The position numbers and the translations under genes are program-made. A stretch of DNA of 64,000 bases from Anisodus tanguticus (Eukaryota; Streptophyta; Magnoliopsida; Solanales; Solanaceae). Under the pieces are notes generated by a model. The model made no database searches. It saw nothing but the letters and a program-made list of their open reading frames with translations, and was not told the DNA's origin. How positions within the stretch are numbered: the first letter of the stretch is position 1; each line of letters begins with the position of its first letter. Of the stretch, positions 1 to 15,233 are shown piece by piece. Location of the stretch: positions 7,061,001 to 7,125,000 of the forward strand of contig CM067550.1 in NCBI GenBank assembly GCA_034509755.1, given 5' to 3'.

Positions 1-670
1 ATGCAAAAATATCTCTATAAGGAATAACAAAGTGACCAAAAGCGAATATCATAAAAGATGAAACAATAACAAAGGACTTAAAATAAACCCTTCTAAGATT
101 GCTTTGGTCCACAATGCAAAAATATCTCTATAATGAATAACAAAGTGACCAAAAGCCGATTACGGATATCATAAAAGATGAAATAATATCAAAGGACTTA
201 AAATAAACCCTTCTAAGATTGCAGAGGTCCACAATGCAAAAATATCTTTATAAGGAATAACAAAGTGACCAAAAGCCAGTTACGAATATCATAAAAGATG
301 AAACAATATCAAAGAACTTAAAATAAATCCTTCTAAGATTGCAAAGGTCCACAATGTAAAAATATCACAATAAGGAATAACAAAGTGACAAAAACCCAGT
401 TACGAATATCATAAAAGATGAAACAATATCAAACGACTTAAAATAAATTCTTCTAAGATTGCAGAGGTCCACAATGCAAAAATATATCTATAAGGAATAA
501 CAAAGTGACCAAAAGCAAGTTACGAATTTCATAAAAGATGAAATAATATCAAAAGACTTAAAATAAACCCTTCTAAGATTACAGAGGTCCACAATGCAAA
601 AATATCTCGATAAGGAATAACAAAGTGACCAAAAGTCAGTTACGAATATCATAAAAGATGAAATAATATC

Positions 671-3600
671 AATTGACTTAAAATAAACCCTTCTAAGATT
701 GCAGAGGTCCACAATGCAAAAATATCTCTATAAGGAATAACAAAGTGACCAAAAGCAAGTTACGAATATCATAAAAGATGAAACAATATCAAAGGACTTA
801 AAATAAACCCTTCTAAGATTGCTTTGGTCCACAATGCAAAAATATCTCTATAAGGAATAACAAAGTGACCAAAAGCCAGTTACGAATATCATAAAAGATG
901 AAATAATATCAAAGGACTTAAAACAAACCCTTCTAAGATTGCAGAGGTCCACAATGCAAAAATATCTCTATAAGGAATAACAAAGTGACCAAAAGCGAAT
1001 ATCATAAAAGATGTAACAATATCAAAGGACTTAAACTAAACCCTTCTAAGATTGCAAAGGTCCACAATGCAAAAATATCTCTATAAGGAATAACAAAGTG
1101 ACCAAAAGCGAATATCATAAAAGATGAAACAATATCAAAGGACTTAAAATAAACCCTTCTAAGATTGCAGAGGTCCACAATGCAAAAATATCTCTATAAG
1201 GAATAACAAAATGACCAAAAGCCGGTTACGAATATCATAAAAGATGAAACAATATCAAAGAACTTAAAATAAACCCTTCAAAGATTGCAGAGGTCCACAA
1301 TGTAAAAATATCTCTATAAGGAATAACAAAGTGACAAAAACCCGATTACAAATATCATAAAAGATGAAACAATATCAAACGACTTAAAATAAATTCTTCT
1401 AAGATTGCGAGAGGTCCACAATGCAAAAATATCTCTATAAGGAATAACAAAGTGACCAAAAGCAAGTTACGAATATCATAAAAGATGAAATAATATCAAA
1501 AGACTTAAAATAAACCCTTCTAAGATTACAGAGGTCCACAATGCAAAAATATCTCCATAAGGAATAACAAAGTGACCAAAAGTCAGTTACGAATATCATA
1601 AAAGATGAAATAATTTAAAATGACTTAAAATAAACCCTTCTAAGATTGCAGAGGTCGACAATGCAAAAATATCTCTATAAGGAATAACAAAGTGACCAAA
1701 AGCGAATATCGTAAAAGATTAAACAATATCAAAGGACTTAAAATAAACCCTTCTAAGATTGCTTTGGTCCACAATGCAAAAATATCTCTATAAGGAATAA
1801 CAAAGTGACAAAAAGCCGATTACTGAATATCATAAAAGATGAAATAATAGCAAAGGACTTAAAACAAACCCTTCTAAGATTTCAGAGGTCCACAATGCAA
1901 AAATATCTCTATAAGGAATAACAAAGTGACCAAAAGCAATTATGAATATCATAAAAGATGAAACAATATCAAAGAACTTAAAATAAACACTTCTAAGATT
2001 GCACAGGTCCACAATGCAAAAATATCTCTATAAGGAATAACAAAGTGACCAAAAACCAGTTACGAATATCATAAAAGATGAAACAATATCAAAGGACTTA
2101 AAATAAACCCTTCTAAGATTGCAAAGGTCCACAATGCAAAAATATCTTTATAAGGTATAACAAAGTGACCAAAAGTCAGTTACGAATATCATAAAAGATG
2201 AAACAATATCAAAGTACTTAAAATAAACCTTTCTAAGATTGCAGAGGTCCACAATGCAAAAATATCTCTATAAGGAATAACAAAGTGACCAAAAGCGAAT
2301 ATCATAAAAGATGAAACAATATCAAAGGACTTAAAAAAAATCCTTCTAAGATTGCTTTGGTCCACAATGCAAAAATATCTCTATAATGAATAACAAAGTG
2401 ACCAAAAGCCAGTTACAGATATCATAAAAGATGAAATAATATCAAATGACTTAAAATAAACCCTTCTAAGATTGCAGAGGTCCACAATGCAAAAATATCT
2501 CTATAAGGAATAACAAAGTGACCAAAAGCAAGTTACGAATATCATAAAAGATGAAATAATATCAAAAGACTTAAAATAAACCTTTCTAAGATTGCGAGAG
2601 GTCCACAATGCAAAAATATCTCTATTAGGATTAACAAAGTGACCAAAAGGGAATATCATAAAAGATGAAACAATAACAAAGGACTTAAAATAAACCCTTC
2701 TAAGATTGCTTTGGTCCACAATGCAAAAATATCTCTATAAGGAATAACAAAGTGACCAAAAGCCGATTACGAATATCAATAAAAGATGAAATAATATCAA
2801 AGGACTTAAAACAAACCCTTCTAAGATTGCAGAGGTCCACAATGCAAAAATATCTCTATAAGGAATAACAAAGTGACCAAAAGCGAATATCATAAAAGAT
2901 GAAACAATAACAAAGGACTTAAAATAAACCCTTCTAAGATTGCTTTGGTCCACAATGCAAAAATATCTCTATAATGAATAACAAAGTGACCAAAAGCCGA
3001 TTACGGATATCATAAAAGATGAAATAATATCAAAGGACTTAAAATAAACCCTTCTAAGATTGCAGAGGTCCACAATGCAAAAATATCTTTATAAGGAATA
3101 ACAAAGTGACCAAAAGCCGATTGCGAATATCGTAAAAGATGAAACAATATCAAAGAACTTAAAATAAATCCTTCTAAGATTGCAGAGGTCCACAATGTAA
3201 AAATATCACTATAAGGAATAACAAAGTGACAAAAACCCAGTTACGAATATCATAAAAGATGAAACAATATCAAACGACTTAAAATAAATTCTTCTAAGAT
3301 TGCAAGAGGTCCACAATGCAAAAATATATCTATAAGGAATAACAAAGTGATCAAAAGCAAGTTACGAATTTCATAAAAGATGAAATAATATCAAAAGACA
3401 TAAAATAAACCCTTCTAAGATTACAGAGGTCCACAATGCAAAAATATCTCGATAAGGAATAACAAAGTGACCAAAAGTCAGTTACGAATATCATAAAAGA
3501 TGAAATAATATCAAATGACTTAAAATAAACCCTTCTAAGATTGCAGAGGTCCACAATGCAAAAATATCTCCATAAGGAATAACAAAGTGACCAAAAGCGA

Positions 3601-4462
3601 ATATCATAAAAGATGAAACAATATCAAAGGACTTAAAATAAACCCTTCTAAGATTGCTTTGGTCCACAATGCAAAAATATCTCTATAAGGAATAACAAAG
3701 TGACCAAAAAAGCGATTACGAATATCATAAAAGATGAAATAATATCAAAGGACTTAAAACAAACCCTTCTAAGATTGCAGAGGTCCACAATGCAAAAATA
3801 TCTCTATAAGGAATAACAAAGTGACCAAAAGCGAATATCATAAAAGATGAAACAATAACAAAGGACTTAAAATAAACCCTTCTAAGATTGCTTTGGTCCA
3901 CAATGCAAAAATATCTCTATAATGAATAACAAAGTGACCAAAAGCCAGTTACGGATATCATAAAAGATGAAATAATATCAAAGGACTTAAAATAAACCCT
4001 TCTAAGATTGCAGAGGTCCACAATGCAAAAATATCTTTATAAGGAATAACAAAGTGACCAAAAGCCAGTTACGAATATCATAAAAGATGAAACAATATCA
4101 AAGAACTTAAAATAAATCCTTCTAAGATTGCAAAGGTCCACAATGTAAAAATATCACAATAAGGAATAACAAAGTGACAAAAACCCGAGCTACGAATATC
4201 ATAAAAGATGAAACAATATCAAACGACTTAAAATAAATTCTTCTAAGATTGCAGAGGTCCACAATGCAAAAATATATCTATAAGGAATAACAAAGTGACC
4301 AAAAGCAAGTTACGAATTTCATAAAAGATGAAATAATATCAAAAGACTTAAAATAAACCCTTCTAAGATTACGAGAGGTCCACAATGCAAAAATATCTCG
4401 ATAAGGAATAACAAAGTGACCAAAAGTCAGATTACGAATATCATAAAAGATGAAATAATATC
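671..4462. repeat. Higher-order repeat copy 1 (3,792 bp)
   Basis: The unit is delimited by successive occurrences of a rare monomer variant with AATTGACTTA in place of AAAGGACTTA (markers at 671, 4463, 8256, 11806, 15234, 19141 and 24693). A second rare marker, GTCGAC at 1,654, falls 983 bp inside. The length fits about 32 monomers, roughly 25 long and 7 short. The order of diagnostic variants is the same in copies 1 and 2. Confidence 0.85.
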
Positions 4463-7400
4463 AATTGACTTAAAATAAACCCTTCTAAGATTGCGAGAGG
4501 TCCACAATGCAAAAATATCTCTATAAGGAATAACAAAGTGACCAAAAGCAAGTTACGAATATCATAAAAGATGAAACAATATCAAAGGACTTAAAATAAA
4601 CCCTTCTAAGATTGCTTTGGTCCACAATGCAAAAATATCTCTATAAGGAATAACAAAGTGACCAAAAGCCGATTACGAATATCATAAAAGATGAAATAAT
4701 ATCAAAGGACTTAAAACAAACCCTTCTAAGATTGCAGAGGTCCACAATGCAAAAATATCTCTATAAGGAATAACAAAGTGACCAAAAGCGAATATCATAA
4801 AAGATGTAACAATATCAAAGGACTTAAACTAAACCCTTCTAAGATTGCAAAGGTCCACAATGCAAAAATATCTCTATAAGGAATAACAAAGTGACCAAAA
4901 GCGAATATCATAAAAGATGAAACAATATCAAAGGACTTAAAATAAACCCTTCTAAGATTGCGAGAGGTCCACAATGCAAAAATATCTCTATAAGGAATAA
5001 CAAAATGACCAAAAGCCGTTACAAATATCATAAAAGATGAAACAATATCAAAGAACTTAAAATAAACCCTTCAAAGATTGCAGAGAGGTCCACAATGTAA
5101 AAATATCTCTATAAGGAATAACAAAGTGACAAAAACCCGATTACAAATATCATAACAGATGAAACAATATCAAACGACTTAAAATAAATTCTTCTAAGAT
5201 TGCGAGAGGTCCACAATGCAAAAATATCTCTATAAGGAATAACAAAGTGACCAAAAGCAAGTTACGAATATCATAAAAGATGAAATAATATCAAAAGACT
5301 TAAAATAAACCCTTCTAAGATTACGAGAGGTCCACAATGCAAAAATATCTCCATAAGGAATAACAAAGTGACCAAAAGTCAGTTACGAATATCATAAAAG
5401 ATGAAATAATTTAAAATGACTTAAAATAAACCCTTCTAAGATTGCAGAGGTCGACAATGCAAAAATATCTCTATAAGGAATAACAAAGTGACCAAAAGCG
5501 AATATCGTAAAAGATTAAACAATATCAAAGGACTTAAAATAAACCCTTCTAAGATTGCTTTGGTCCACAATGCAAAAATATCTCTATAAGGAATAACAAA
5601 GTGACAAAAAGCCAGTTACGAATATCATAAAAGATGAAATAATAGCAAAGGACTTAAAACAAACCCTTCTAAGATTTCGAGAGGTCCACAATGCAAAAAT
5701 ATCTCTATAAGGAATAACAAAGTGACCAAAAGCAATTATGAATATCATAAAAGATGAAACAATATCAAAGAACTTAAAATAAACACTTCTAAGATTGCAC
5801 AGGTCCACAATGCAAAAATATCTCTATAAGGAATAACAAAGTGACCAAAAACCGATTACGAATATCATAAAAGATGAAACAATATCAAAGGACTTAAAAT
5901 AAACCCTTCTAAGATTGCAAAGGTCCACAATGCAAAAATATCTTTATAAGGTATAACAAAGTGACCAAAAGTCGTTACGAATATCATAAAAGATGAAACA
6001 ATATCAAAGTACTTAAAATAAACCTTTCTAAGATTGCGAGAGGTCCACAATGCAAAAATATCTCTATAAGGAATAACAAAGTGACCAAAAGCGAATATCA
6101 TAAAAGATGAAACAATATCAAAGGACTTAAAAAAAATCCTTCTAAGATTGCTTTGGTCCACAATGCAAAAATATCTCTATAATGAATAACAAAGTGACCA
6201 AAAGCCAGTTACAGATATCATAAAAGATGAAATAATATCAAATGACTTAAAATAAACCCTTCTAAGATTGCAGAGGTCCACAATGCAAAAATATCTCTAT
6301 AAGGAATAACAAAGTGACCAAAAGCAAGTTACGAATATCATAAAAGATGAAATAATATCAAAAGACTTAAAATAAACCTTTCTAAGATTGCAGAGGTCCA
6401 CAATGCAAAAATATCTCTATTAGGATTAACAAAGTGACCAAAAGGGAATATCATAAAAGATGAAACAATAACAAAGGACTTAAAATAAACCCTTCTAAGA
6501 TTGCTTTGGTCCACAATGCAAAAATATCTCTATAAGGAATAACAAAGTGACCAAAAGCCAGTTACGAATATCAATAAAAGATGAAATAATATCAAAGGAC
6601 TTAAAACAAACCCTTCTAAGATTGCAGAGGTCCACAATGCAAAAATATCTCTATAAGGAATAACAAAGTGACCAAAAGCGAATATCATAAAAGATGAAAC
6701 AATAACAAAGGACTTAAAATAAACCCTTCTAAGATTGCTTTGGTCCACAATGCAAAAATATCTCTATAATGAATAACAAAGTGACCAAAAGCCAGTTACG
6801 GATATCATAAAAGATGAAATAATATCAAAGGACTTAAAATAAACCCTTCTAAGATTGCAGAGGTCCACAATGCAAAAATATCTTTATAAGGAATAACAAA
6901 GTGACCAAAAGCCGATTGCGAATATCGTAAAAGATGAAACAATATCAAAGAACTTAAAATAAATCCTTCTAAGATTGCAGAGGTCCACAATGTAAAAATA
7001 TCACTATAAGGAATAACAAAGTGACAAAAACCCAGTTACGAATATCATAAAAGATGAAACAATATCAAACGACTTAAAATAAATTCTTCTAAGATTGCGA
7101 GAGGTCCACAATGCAAAAATATATCTATAAGGAATAACAAAGTGATCAAAAGCAAGTTACGAATTTCATAAAAGATGAAATAATATCAAAAGACATAAAA
7201 TAAACCCTTCTAAGATTACAGAGGTCCACAATGCAAAAATATCTCGATAAGGAATAACAAAGTGACCAAAAGTCGATTTACGAATATCATAAAAGATGAA
7301 ATAATATCAAATGACTTAAAATAAACCCTTCTAAGATTGCAGAGGTCCACAATGCAAAAATATCTCCATAAGGAATAACAAAGTGACCAAAAGCGAATAT

Positions 7401-8255
7401 CATAAAAGATGAAACAATATCAAAGGACTTAAAATAAACCCTTCTAAGATTGCTTTGGTCCACAATGCAAAAATATCTCTATAAGGAATAACAAAGTGAC
7501 CAAAAGCCAGTTACGAATATCATAAAAGATGAAATAATATCAAAGGACTTAAAACAAACCCTTCTAAGATTGCGAGAGGTCCACAATGCAAAAATATCTC
7601 TATAAGGAATAACAAAGTGACCAAAAGCGAATATCATAAAAGATGAAACAATAACAAAGGACTTAAAATAAACCCTTCTAAGATTGCTTTGGTCCACAAT
7701 GCAAAAATATCTCTATAATGAATAACAAAGTGACCAAAAGCCAGTTACGGATATCATAAAAGATGAAATAATATCAAAGGACTTAAAATAAACCCTTCTA
7801 AGATTGCAGAGGTCCACAATGCAAAAATATCTTTATAAGGAATAACAAAGTGACCAAAATCCAGTTACGAATATCATAAAAGATGAAACAATATCAAAGA
7901 ACTTAAAATAAATCCTTCTAAGATTGCAAAGGTCCACAATGTAAAAATATCACAATAAGGAATAACAAAGTGACAAAAACCCAGTTACGAATATCATAAA
8001 AGATGAAACAATATCAAACGACTTAAAATAAATTCTTCTAAGATTGCAGAGGTCCACAATGCAAAAATATATCTATAAGGAATAACAAAGTGACCAAAAG
8101 CAAGTTACGAATTTCATAAAAGATGAAATAATATCAAAAGACTTAAAATAAACCCTTCTAAGATTACAGAGGTCCACAATGCAAAAATATCTCGATAAGG
8201 AATAACAAAGTGACCAAAAGTCAGTTACGAATATCATAAAAGATGAAATAATATC
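4463..8255. repeat. Higher-order repeat copy 2 (3,793 bp)
   Basis: This unit is within one base of copy 1 in length. The GTCGAC marker at about 5,449 again lies about 986 bp after the AATTGAC marker. Most differences from copy 1 are the CAG-to-CGA type swaps described in the findings; outside those, blocks look nearly identical. Confidence 0.85.
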
Positions 8256-11200
8256 AATTGACTTAAAACAAACCCTTCTAAGATTGCAGAGGTCCACAAT
8301 GCAAAAATATCTCTATAAGGAATAACAAAGTGACCAAAAGCGAATATCATAAAAGATGTAACAATATCAAAGGACTTAAACTAAACCCTTCTAAGATTGC
8401 AAAGGTCCACAATGCAAAAATATCTCTATAAGGAATAACAAAGTGACCAAAAGCGAATATCATAAAAGATGAAACAATATCAAAGGACTTAAAATAAACC
8501 CTTCTAAGATTGCGAGAGGTCCACAATGCAAAAATATCTCTATAAGGAATAACAAAATGACCAAAAGCCGATTACGAATATCATAAAAGATGAAACAATA
8601 TCAAAGAACTTAAAATAAACCCTTCAAAGATTGCAGAGGTCCACAATGTAAAAATATCTCTATAAGGAATAACAAAGTGACAAAAACCCGATTACAAATA
8701 TCATAACAGATGAAACAATATCAAACGACTTAAAATAAATTCTTCTAAGATTGCAGAGGTCCACAATGCAAAAATATCTCTATAAGGAATAACAAAGTGA
8801 CCAAAAGCAAGTTACGAATATCATAAAAGATGAAATAATATCAAAAGACTTAAAATAAACCCTTCTAAGATTACAGAGGTCCACAATGCAAAAATATCTC
8901 CATAAGGAATAACAAAGTGACCAAAAGTCAGTTACGAATATCATAAAAGATGAAATAATTTAAAATGACTTAAAATAAACCCTTCTAAGATTGCGAGAGG
9001 TCGACAATGCAAAAATATCTCTATAAGGAATAACAAAGTGACCAAAAGCGAATATCGTAAAAGATTAAACAATATCAAAGGACTTAAAATAAACCCTTCT
9101 AAGATTGCTTTGGTCCACAATGCAAAAATATCTCTATAAGGAATAACAAAGTGACAAAAAGCCGATTACGAATATCATAAAAGATGAAATAATAGCAAAG
9201 GACTTAAAACAAACCCTTCTAAGATTTCGAGAGGTCCACAATGCAAAAATATCTCTATAAGGAATAACAAAGTGACCAAAAGCAATTATGAATATCATAA
9301 AAGATGAAACAATATCAAAGAACTTAAAATAAACACTTCTAAGATTGCACAGTCCACAATGCAAAAATATCTCTATAAGGAATAACAAAGTGACCAAAAA
9401 CCGATTACGAATATCATAAAAGATGAAACAATATCAAAGGACTTAAAATAAACCCTTCTAAGATTGCAAAGGTCCACAATGCAAAAATATCTTTATAAGG
9501 TATAACAAAGTGACCAAAAGTCGATTACGAATATCATAAAAGATGAAACAATATCAAAGTACTTAAAATAAACCTTTCTAAGATTGCGAGGTCCACAATG
9601 CAAAAATATCTCTATAAGGAATAACAAAGTGACCAAAAGCGAATATCATAAAAGATGAAACAATATCAAAGGACTTAAAAAAAATCCTTCTAAGATTGCT
9701 TTGGTCCACAATGCAAAAATATCTCTATAATGAATAACAAAGTGACCAAAAGCCGATTCTGAGATATCATAAAAGATGAAATAATATCAAATGACTTAAA
9801 ATAAACCCTTCTAAGATTGCAGAGGTCCACAATGCAAAAATATCTCTATAAGGAATAACAAAGTGACCAAAAGCAAGTTACGAATATCATAAAAGATGAA
9901 ATAATATCAAAAGACTTAAAATAAACCTTTCTAAGATTGCGAGAGGTCCACAATGCAAAAATATCTCTATTAGGATTAACAAAGTGACCAAAAGGGAATA
10001 TCATAAAAGATGAAACAATAACAAAGGACTTAAAATAAACCCTTCTAAGATTGCTTTGGTCCACAATGCAAAAATATCTCTATAAGGAATAACAAAGTGA
10101 CCAAAAGCCAGTTACGAATATCAATAAAAGATGAAATAATATCAAAGGACTTAAAACAAACCCTTCTAAGATTGCAGAGGTCCACAATGCAAAAATATCT
10201 CTATAAGGAATAACAAAGTGACCAAAAGCGAATATCATAAAAGATGAAACAATAACAAAGGACTTAAAATAAACCCTTCTAAGATTGCTTTGGTCCACAA
10301 TGCAAAAATATCTCTATAATGAATAACAAAATGACCAAAAGCCAGTTACGGATATCATAAAAGATGAAATAATATCAAAGGACTTAAAATAAACCCTTCT
10401 AAGATTGCAGAGGTCCACAATGCAAAAATATCTTTATAAGGAATAACAAAGTGACCAAAAGCCGATTGCGAATATCGTAAAAGATGAAACAATATCAAAG
10501 AACTTAAAATAAATCCTTCTAAGATTGCAGAGGTCCACAATGTAAAAATATCACTATAAGGAATAACAAAGTGACAAAAACCCAGTTACGAATATCATAA
10601 AAGATGAAACAATATCAAACGACTTAAAATAAATTCTTCTAAGATTGCGAGAGGTCCACAATGCAAAAATATATCTATAAGGAATAACAAAGTGATCAAA
10701 AGCAAGTTACGAATTTCATAAAAGATGAAATAATATCAAAAGACATAAAATAAACCCTTCTAAGATTACAGAGGTCCACAATGCAAAAATATCTCGATAA
10801 GGAATAACAAAGTGACCAAAAGTCAGTTACGAATATCATAAAAGATGAAATAATATCAAATGACTTAAAATAAACCCTTCTAAGATTGCAGAGGTCCACA
10901 ATGCAAAAATATCTCCATAAGGAATAACAAAGTGACCAAAAGCGAATATCATAAAAGATGAAACAATATCAAAGGACTTAAAATAAACCCTTCTAAGATT
11001 GCTTTGGTCCACAATGCAAAAATATCTCTATAAGGAATAACAAAGTGACCAAAAGCCAGTTACGAATATCATAAAAGATGAAATAATATCAAAGGACTTA
11101 AAACAAACCCTTCTAAGATTGCAGAGGTCCACAATGCAAAAATATCTCTATAAGGAATAACAAAGTGACCAAAAGCGAATATCATAAAAGATGAAACAAT

Positions 11201-11805
11201 AACAAAGGACTTAAAATAAACCCTTCTAAGATTGCTTTGGTCCACAATGCAAAAATATCTCTATAATGAATAACAAAGTGACCAAAAGCCAGTTACGGAT
11301 ATCATAAAAGATGAAATAATATCAAAGGACTTAAAATAAACCCTTCTAAGATTGCAGAGGTCCACAATGCAAAAATATCTTTATAAGGAATAACAAAGTG
11401 ACCAAAATCCAGTTACGAATATCATAAAAGATGAAACAATATCAAAGAACTTAAAATAAATCCTTCTAAGATTGCAAAGGTCCACAATGTAAAAATATCA
11501 CAATAAGGAATAACAAAGTGACAAAAACCCAGTTACGAATATCATAAAAGATGAAACAATATCAAACGACTTAAAATAAATTCTTCTAAGATTGCGAGAG
11601 GTCCACAATGCAAAAATATATCTATAAGGAATAACAAAGTGACCAAAAGCAAGTTACGAATTTCATAAAAGATGAAATAATATCAAAAGACTTAAAATAA
11701 ACCCTTCTAAGATTACGAGAGGTCCACAATGCAAAAATATCTCGATAAGGAATAACAAAGTGACCAAAAGTCGATTACGAATATCATAAAAGATGAAATA
11801 ATATC
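8256..11805. repeat. Higher-order repeat copy 3 (3,550 bp, two monomers lost)
   Basis: The distance from AATTGAC to GTCGAC falls to 744 bp, about 240 bp less than in copies 1 and 2. At about 8,256-8,272 the AATTGACTTAAAA marker runs directly into the ACAAACCC variant that lies two monomers later in the other copies. That is the signature of an in-register unequal exchange or deletion. Confidence 0.8.
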
Positions 11806-14800
11806 AATTGACTTAAAATAAACCCTTCTAAGATTGCAGAGGTCCACAATGCAAAAATATCTCTATAAGGAATAACAAAGTGACCAAAAGCAAGTTACGA
11901 ATATCATAAAAGATGAAACAATATCAAAGGACTTAAAATAAACCCTTCTAAGATTGCTTTGGTCCACAATGCAAAAATATCTCTATAAGGAATAACAAAG
12001 TGACCAAAAGCCAGTTACGAATATCATAAAAGATGAAATAATATCAAAGGACTTAAAACAAACCCTTCTAAGATTGCAGAGGTCCACAATGCAAAAATAT
12101 CTCTATAAGGAATAACAAAGTGACCAAAAGCGAATATCATAAAAGATGTAACAATATCAAAGGACTTAAACTAAACCCTTCTAAGATTGCAAAGGTCCAC
12201 AATGCAAAAATATCTCTATAAGGAATAACAAAGTGACCAAAAGCGAATATCATAAAAGATGAAACAATATCAAAGGACTTAAAATAAACCCTTCTAAGAT
12301 TGCAGAGGTCCACAATGCAAAAATATCTCCATAAGGAATAACAAAGTGACCAAAAGTCAGTTACGAATATCATAAAAGATGAAATAATTTAAAATGACTT
12401 AAAATAAACCCTTCTAAGATTGCAGAGGTCGACAATGCAAAAATATCTCTATAAGGAATAACAAAGTGACCAAAAGCGAATATCGTAAAAGATTAAACAA
12501 TATCAAAGGACTTAAAATAAACCCTTCTAAGATTGCTTTGGTCCACAATGCAAAAATATCTCTATAAGGAATAACAAAGTGACAAAAAGCCGATTTACGA
12601 ATATCATAAAAGATGAAATAATAGCAAAGGACTTAAAACAAACCCTTCTAAGATTTCGAGAGGTCCACAATGCAAAAATATCTCTATAAGGAATAACAAA
12701 GTGACCAAAAGCAATTATGAATATCATAAAAGATGAAACAATATCAAAGAACTTAAAATAAACACTTCTAAGATTGCACAGTCCACAATGCAAAAATATC
12801 TCTATAAGGAATAACAAAGTGACCAAAAACCGATTTACGAATATCATAAAAGATGAAACAATATCAAAGGACTTAAAATAAACCCTTCTAAGATTGCAAA
12901 GGTCCACAATGCAAAAATATCTTTATAAGGTATAACAAAGTGACCAAAAGTCAGTTACGAATATCATAAAAGATGAAACAATATCAAAGTACTTAAAATA
13001 AACCTTTCTAAGATTGCAGAGGTCCACAATGCAAAAATATCTCTATAAGGAATAACAAAGTGACCAAAAGCGAATATCATAAAAGATGAAACAATATCAA
13101 AGGACTTAAAAAAAATCCTTCTAAGATTGCTTTGGTCCACAATGCAAAAATATCTCTATAATGAATAACAAAGTGACCAAAAGCCAGTTACAGATATCAT
13201 AAAAGATGAAATAATATCAAATGACTTAAAATAAACCCTTCTAAGATTGCAGAGGTCCACAATGCAAAAATATCTCTATAAGGAATAACAAAGTGACCAA
13301 AAGCAAGTTACGAATATCATAAAAGATGAAATAATATCAAAAGACTTAAAATAAACCTTTCTAAGATTGCGAGAGGTCCACAATGCAAAAATATCTCTAT
13401 TAGGATTAACAAAGTGACCAAAAGGGAATATCATAAAAGATGAAACAATAACAAAGGACTTAAAATAAACCCTTCTAAGATTGCTTTGGTCCACAATGCA
13501 AAAATATCTCTATAAGGAATAACAAAGTGACCAAAAGCCAGTTACGAATATCAATAAAAGATGAAATAATATCAAAGGACTTAAAACAAACCCTTCTAAG
13601 ATTGCAGAGGTCCACAATGCAAAAATATCTCTATAAGGAATAACAAAGTGACCAAAAGCGAATATCATAAAAGATGAAACAATAACAAAGGACTTAAAAT
13701 AAACCCTTCTAAGATTGCTTTGGTCCACAATGCAAAAATATCTCTATAATGAATAACAAAGTGACCAAAAGCCAGTTACGGATATCATAAAAGATGAAAT
13801 AATATCAAAGGACTTAAAATAAACCCTTCTAAGATTGCAGAGGTCCACAATGCAAAAATATCTTTATAAGGAATAACAAAGTGACCAAAAGCCAGTTGCG
13901 AATATCGTAAAAGATGAAACAATATCAAAGAACTTAAAATAAATCCTTCTAAGATTGCAGAGGTCCACAATGTAAAAATATCACTATAAGGAATAACAAA
14001 GTGACAAAAACCCGATTCTGAATATCATAAAAGATGAAACAATATCAAACGACTTAAAATAAATTCTTCTAAGATTGCAGAGGTCCACAATGCAAAAATA
14101 TATCTATAAGGAATAACAAAGTGATCAAAAGCAAGTTACGAATTTCATAAAAGATGAAATAATATCAAAAGACATAAAATAAACCCTTCTAAGATTACAG
14201 AGGTCCACAATGCAAAAATATCTCGATAAGGAATAACAAAGTGACCAAAAGTCAGTTACGAATATCATAAAAGATGAAATAATATCAAATGACTTAAAAT
14301 AAACCCTTCTAAGATTGCAGAGGTCCACAATGCAAAAATATCTCCATAAGGAATAACAAAGTGACCAAAAGCGAATATCATAAAAGATGAAACAATATCA
14401 AAGGACTTAAAATAAACCCTTCTAAGATTGCTTTGGTCCACAATGCAAAAATATCTCTATAAGGAATAACAAAGTGACCAAAAGCCATTTACGAATATCA
14501 TAAAAGATGAAATAATATCAAAGGACTTAAAACAAACCCTTCTAAGATTGCAGAGGTCCACAATGCAAAAATATCTCTATAAGGAATAACAAAGTGACCA
14601 AAAGCGAATATCATAAAAGATGAAACAATAACAAAGGACTTAAAATAAACCCTTCTAAGATTGCTTTGGTCCACAATGCAAAAATATCTCTATAATGAAT
14701 AACAAAGTGACCAAAAGCCGATTACGGATATCATAAAAGATGAAATAATATCAAAGGACTTAAAATAAACCCTTCTAAGATTGCAGAGGTCCACAATGCA

Positions 14801-15233
14801 AAAATATCTTTATAAGGAATAACAAAGTGACCAAAAGCCAGTTACGAATATCATAAAAGATGAAACAATATCAAAGAACTTAAAATAAATCCTTCTAAGA
14901 TTGCAAAGGTCCACAATGTAAAAATATCACAATAAGGAATAACAAAGTGACAAAAACCCAGTTACGAATATCATAAAAGATGAAACAATATCAAACGACT
15001 TAAAATAAATTCTTCTAAGATTGCAGAGGTCCACAATGCAAAAATATATCTATAAGGAATAACAAAGTGACCAAAACCAAGTTACGAATTTCATAAAAGA
15101 TGAAATAATATCAAAAGACTTAAAATAAACCCTTCTAAGATTACGAGAGGTCCACAATGCAAAAATATCTCGATAAGGAATAACAAAGTGACCAAAAGTC
15201 GATTACGAATATCATAAAAGATGAAATAATATC
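11806..15233. repeat. Higher-order repeat copy 4 (3,428 bp, three monomers lost)
   Basis: The AATTGAC to GTCGAC distance is only 622 bp. Around 12,300-12,330 the monomer series jumps from the copy after the GATGTAAC variant directly to the CTCCATAAGG variant, removing three in-register monomers. The following GTCGAC-to-AATTGAC stretch is the usual 2,806 bp. Confidence 0.8.
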
